Virus record (IMG/VR): IMGVR_UViG_3300032217_001043
Location: 1-47,593 of that record
Length of the DNA: 47,593 nt
Source: a virus
Reading direction: 5' to 3' (one strand)
The position numbers and the translations under genes are program-made. The notes under the pieces are model-generated. The model saw nothing but the letters and a program-made list of their open reading frames with translations. It did not search any database and had not been told where the DNA came from. Shown piece by piece: positions 47,009-47,593 of the stretch (positions within the stretch are counted from its first letter, which is position 1; each line of letters starts with the position of its first letter).

Positions 47009-47593
47009 AAGCAGTAATTCTTAACGATACCCACTTCGGCTATAAGGCCGATTCTCCTATCGTACTTGAATACTTTTTATCGTTCTTCGAAGAACAGTTG
47101 TTTCCTTATCTAAAGGAAAACAACATCAAGACCATCTTCCATCTGGGAGATGTTTTTGATCGAAGAAAGTATATAAACTTCAAAACATTACATCAAGTCC
47201 GAACTAGATTCTTTGAACCTTTAAGAGACATGGGAGTAAAATGCATTGCCATTTGTGGTAATCACGATACCTATTACCGTAATAATAACAATGTAAACTC
47301 ACTGCATGAGTTGGTTGCACCATATCAAAACTGGGAAATCTATTCTGAACCCACCGAGATTCAAACCTCAGCAGGTTGTGTGGCTCTTCTTCCTTGGATC
47401 AATCCAGAGAATGAAACACAGGCAGCACAGTTCATCACCAACACTACCTGCTCGTTGTTAATGGGACATTTGGAATTATTTGGATTTCAGAGTATTCGTG
47501 GTATCTTTATAGAGCAAGGATATGACCCCAAACACTTCGACAAGTTTGAATACGTTCTTACTGGGCATTATCATATTAAGTCCACTCGTGACA
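47005..47593 (+). CDS. gp47: gp47 recombination nuclease subunit, 5' part (truncated by window)
   Basis: Reading from ATG 47005 (ATGA overlap with gp55) the protein begins MKAVILNDTHFGYKA and shows the SbcD/Mre11 phosphoesterase motifs DTHFG, HLGDVFDRRKY, ICGNHDTYY, MGHLEL and TGHYH. About 196 codons are present and the frame is open at the window end. gp47 pairs with gp46 (Rad50-like, presumably just downstream) to resect DNA ends for recombination-dependent replication. The order gp55-gp47 is typical for this phage group. Confidence 0.93.
   Translation, partial: MKAVILNDTHFGYKADSPIVLEYFLSFFEEQLFPYLKENNIKTIFHLGDVFDRRKYINFKTLHQVRTRFFEPLRDMGVKCIAICGNHDTYYRNNNNVNSLHELVAPYQNWEIYSEPTEIQTSAGCVALLPWINPENETQAAQFITNTTCSLLMGHLELFGFQSIRGIFIEQGYDPKHFDKFEYVLTGHYHIKSTRD

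Noticed and set aside
1-47593. tRNA genes, CRISPR arrays, integrase or insertion sequences
   Set aside because: Reading through the gaps between genes, I found no cloverleaf, no regular direct-repeat array and no transposase or recombinase motif. Gaps are too short to hide these elements.

Overview
This window is a piece of the genome of a T4-like myovirus (tailed phage). It is AT-rich and gene-dense, and nearly every gap is under 100 bases. It carries T4-type hallmark genes in near-canonical order: gp33-gp32, gp26/gp51-like, gp4, gp48, gp53, gp25, gp6, then gp13-14-15-16-17-18-19-20-(core genes)-21-22-23, uvsW-uvsY and gp55-gp47. The style resembles T4-like phages of aquatic bacteria such as cyanophages or pelagiphages: short gp6 and gp18, Sm-like small proteins and an LPS-type sugar cluster. 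Nothing here fixes the host. I see no tRNA, CRISPR array, integrase or insertion sequence.

Layout. 1-1300: small accessory genes, including an HExxH peptidase-like protein and a winged-helix-like regulator. 1336-10170: a late adhesin/appendage region with a Cys-rich 77-aa protein, a giant 1835-aa Cys-rich protein containing an RCC1-like propeller, an Sm-like protein, and two leftward beta-rich structural proteins. 10217-11427: late co-activator gp33 and ssDNA-binding gp32. 11426-13744 (leftward): baseplate/head completion genes, with a probable -1 frameshift joining gp26 to a gp51-like extension. 13764-20323: baseplate. 20765-27473: neck, terminase, sheath and tube. 27487-33722: portal, prohead core, protease, scaffold and major capsid. 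33789-36972: a further tail-tube paralogue, a second Sm-like protein, uvsW and uvsY. 37009-46430: a 12-gene, mostly overlapping glycan operon with a full GDP-L-fucose pathway (gmd, fcl), GT11 and GT10 fucosyltransferase-like enzymes, a GT25-like enzyme, two further GT candidates and two methyltransferases. 46411-47593: late sigma gp55 and the start of gp47.

Regulation is readable from sequence. Six sigma70-like promoters, TTGAxx / 16-nt spacer / TATAxT, precede the wHTH gene, gp33, gp32, uvsY, the glycan operon and gp55. About fourteen TAAATA-type late promoters precede virion genes and uvsW, as expected for a phage encoding gp55 and gp33. Several late promoters end only 4-7 nt before the start codon with no Shine-Dalgarno sequence, and gp33 and gp55 show the same geometry behind their sigma70-like promoters. 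These genes are therefore candidates for leaderless mRNAs.

Most notable: (1) the gp26/gp51 -1 frameshift at a T7 slippery run; (2) the phage-encoded fucose synthesis, transfer and methylation operon; (3) leaderless late and regulator transcripts; (4) four tail-tube-like proteins; (5) start-site hairpins at gp32 and at an Sm-like gene. All family assignments were made by eye from motifs, length and synteny; no database search was run.
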